Shown here in pieces: positions 5,903 through 6,124 of a DNA stretch of 6,124 nt (positions are counted from its first letter, which is position 1; every line of letters starts with the position of its first letter). Location of the stretch: assembly GCA_021205375.1 (NCBI GenBank), contig JAJPXR010000234.1, positions 1 to 6,124 of the forward strand, read 5' to 3'. The stretch is from Clostridiales bacterium (GTDB taxonomy: Bacteria; Bacillota; Clostridia; Oscillospirales; Oscillospiraceae). Position numbers and translations under genes: made by a program. The notes under the pieces are model-generated. The model saw only the letters and a program-made list of their open reading frames with translations. It had not been told where the DNA came from and ran no database searches.

Positions 5903-5950
5903 GCGAACATAAAAACGAACGAATAAACGACCATTAAAACGAACATAAAA
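5903..5950. promoter_or_regulatory. Four 12-bp direct repeats, probable DeoR-family operator
   Basis: Four units in perfect 12-bp register start at 5903, 5915, 5927 and 5939. Against the consensus ACGAACATAAAA they match at 11, 9, 10 and 12 positions. On the transcribed strand the unit reads TTTTATGTTCGT. This resembles half-sites known for DeoR-family sugar repressors: the ATGTTCG half-site of GlpR, and TTCGTTT motifs generally. UlaR, the L-ascorbate regulator of E. coli, belongs to that family. The array lies about 25-72 bp downstream of the predicted start and would cover the -10 box of the possible second promoter. The binding protein is inferred; none is encoded here. Confidence 0.65.
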
Positions 5951-5972
5951 TAAACAAGTTTCTTTCTGTCAA
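5945..5972 (-). promoter_or_regulatory. Possible second, tandem promoter for ulaE
   Basis: The minus strand has a perfect -35 box TTGACA (5972-5967), a 16-base spacer and a weak -10 box TTTTAT (5950-5945). The -10 box coincides with the fourth operator repeat, which would fit direct repression. Confidence 0.35.
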
Positions 5973-5980
5973 CCATTTGT

Positions 5981-6009
5981 ATTATATACGGTCATATTTA
6001 CAATTTCAA
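5981..6009 (-). promoter_or_regulatory. Vegetative (sigma-A type) promoter of the operon
   Basis: The minus strand reads TTGAAA (6009-6004), exactly 17 bases, then a perfect TATAAT (5986-5981). An A/T-rich stretch upstream of the -35 box could act as an UP element. The predicted start is near 5974-5975. This is the strongest promoter in the window and drives ulaE and probably the whole operon. Confidence 0.85.
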
Positions 6010-6041
6010 GGGCTTTTTCGAATTTTTTCTGATTTCTTTTG

Positions 6042-6055
6042 TGAAAACGGTCTCA
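6042..6055. promoter_or_regulatory. cre-like site (CcpA catabolite control box)
   Basis: TGAAAACGGTCTCA fits the Gram-positive cre consensus TGWAANCGNTNWCA at every defined position. Its centre lies about 74 bp upstream of the predicted transcription start. An upstream position can mean activation or interference rather than simple blocking. CcpA-type control of a sugar operon is expected in Firmicutes, but the regulator is not in this window. Confidence 0.6.
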
Positions 6056-6078
6056 AAAAAATTCGGCGTTTTGCCGAA
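6055..6078 (-). terminator. Intrinsic terminator of the gene upstream of the window
   Basis: The minus strand shows TTCGGC, a 5-base loop and GCCGAA (6078-6062), followed directly by seven T (6061-6055). It ends a leftward transcript that enters from beyond the right edge and separates it from the ulaE promoter. Bases 6079-6124 are AT-rich and show no coding sequence. Confidence 0.85.
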
Positions 6079-6124
6079 AGGCGCACAATTTAAAATAAAA
6101 ATAAAACATATAAAAGTTCGAAAT

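Larger units (their letters stand above)
5771..5974 (-). other. Long 5' leader of ulaE
   Basis: About 204 nt separate the predicted transcription start (near 5974) from the ulaE start codon. The leader begins with the operator-like repeats (5903-5950). It then has a spacer with a spaced direct repeat (5816-5829 and 5836-5849), ends with the GGAAGG ribosome binding site and contains no gene. I recognise no known riboswitch or T-box motif in it. Confidence 0.6.

Noticed and set aside
5903..5950. CRISPR-like or plasmid iteron array
   Set aside because: The units are 12 bp without spacers, only four copies, and sit directly downstream of a promoter, so an operator is far more likely.

Overview
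The window is one leftward-transcribed carbohydrate operon: all six genes lie on the minus strand. GC-rich coding sequence, strong AGGAGG-type ribosome binding sites, a transketolase split into two genes, a consensus vegetative promoter, a cre-like box and a compact GC-rich structured repeat together suggest a Gram-positive anaerobe of the Clostridia, probably a gut Oscillospiraceae-type genome. That placement is inferred from style and protein resemblance, not from a marker gene.

Layout in the direction of transcription (right to left). Bases 5771-6124 are an AT-rich control region without genes. They hold a terminator for a gene beyond the right edge, a full match to the cre consensus, a near-consensus promoter (TTGAAA, 17 bp, TATAAT), four 12-bp direct repeats with half-sites like those of DeoR-family repressors, and a leader of about 200 nt. 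Then come ulaE (L-ribulose-5-phosphate 3-epimerase), a 271-bp gap with a branched repeat and a heptamer repeat, and an unassigned cytoplasmic beta-propeller protein. A 216-bp gap follows with a possible internal promoter and a leader hairpin. Next are araD/ulaF (L-ribulose-5-phosphate 4-epimerase) and the two transketolase subunit genes, all tightly packed. An intrinsic terminator lies in the 89-bp gap before rpe (ribulose-phosphate 3-epimerase), and a strong terminator follows rpe. A separate imperfect hairpin sits at the left edge.

The enzymes form a route: L-xylulose 5-phosphate to L-ribulose 5-phosphate (UlaE), to D-xylulose 5-phosphate (AraD/UlaF), then into the non-oxidative pentose phosphate pathway through transketolase and Rpe. 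This is the lower half of L-ascorbate/3-keto-L-gulonate or L-pentulose catabolism. No transporter, kinase, lactonase or decarboxylase is present, so the substrate cannot be named from this window. The least explained parts are the beta-propeller gene inside the operon and the repeat-rich operator region upstream of ulaE.
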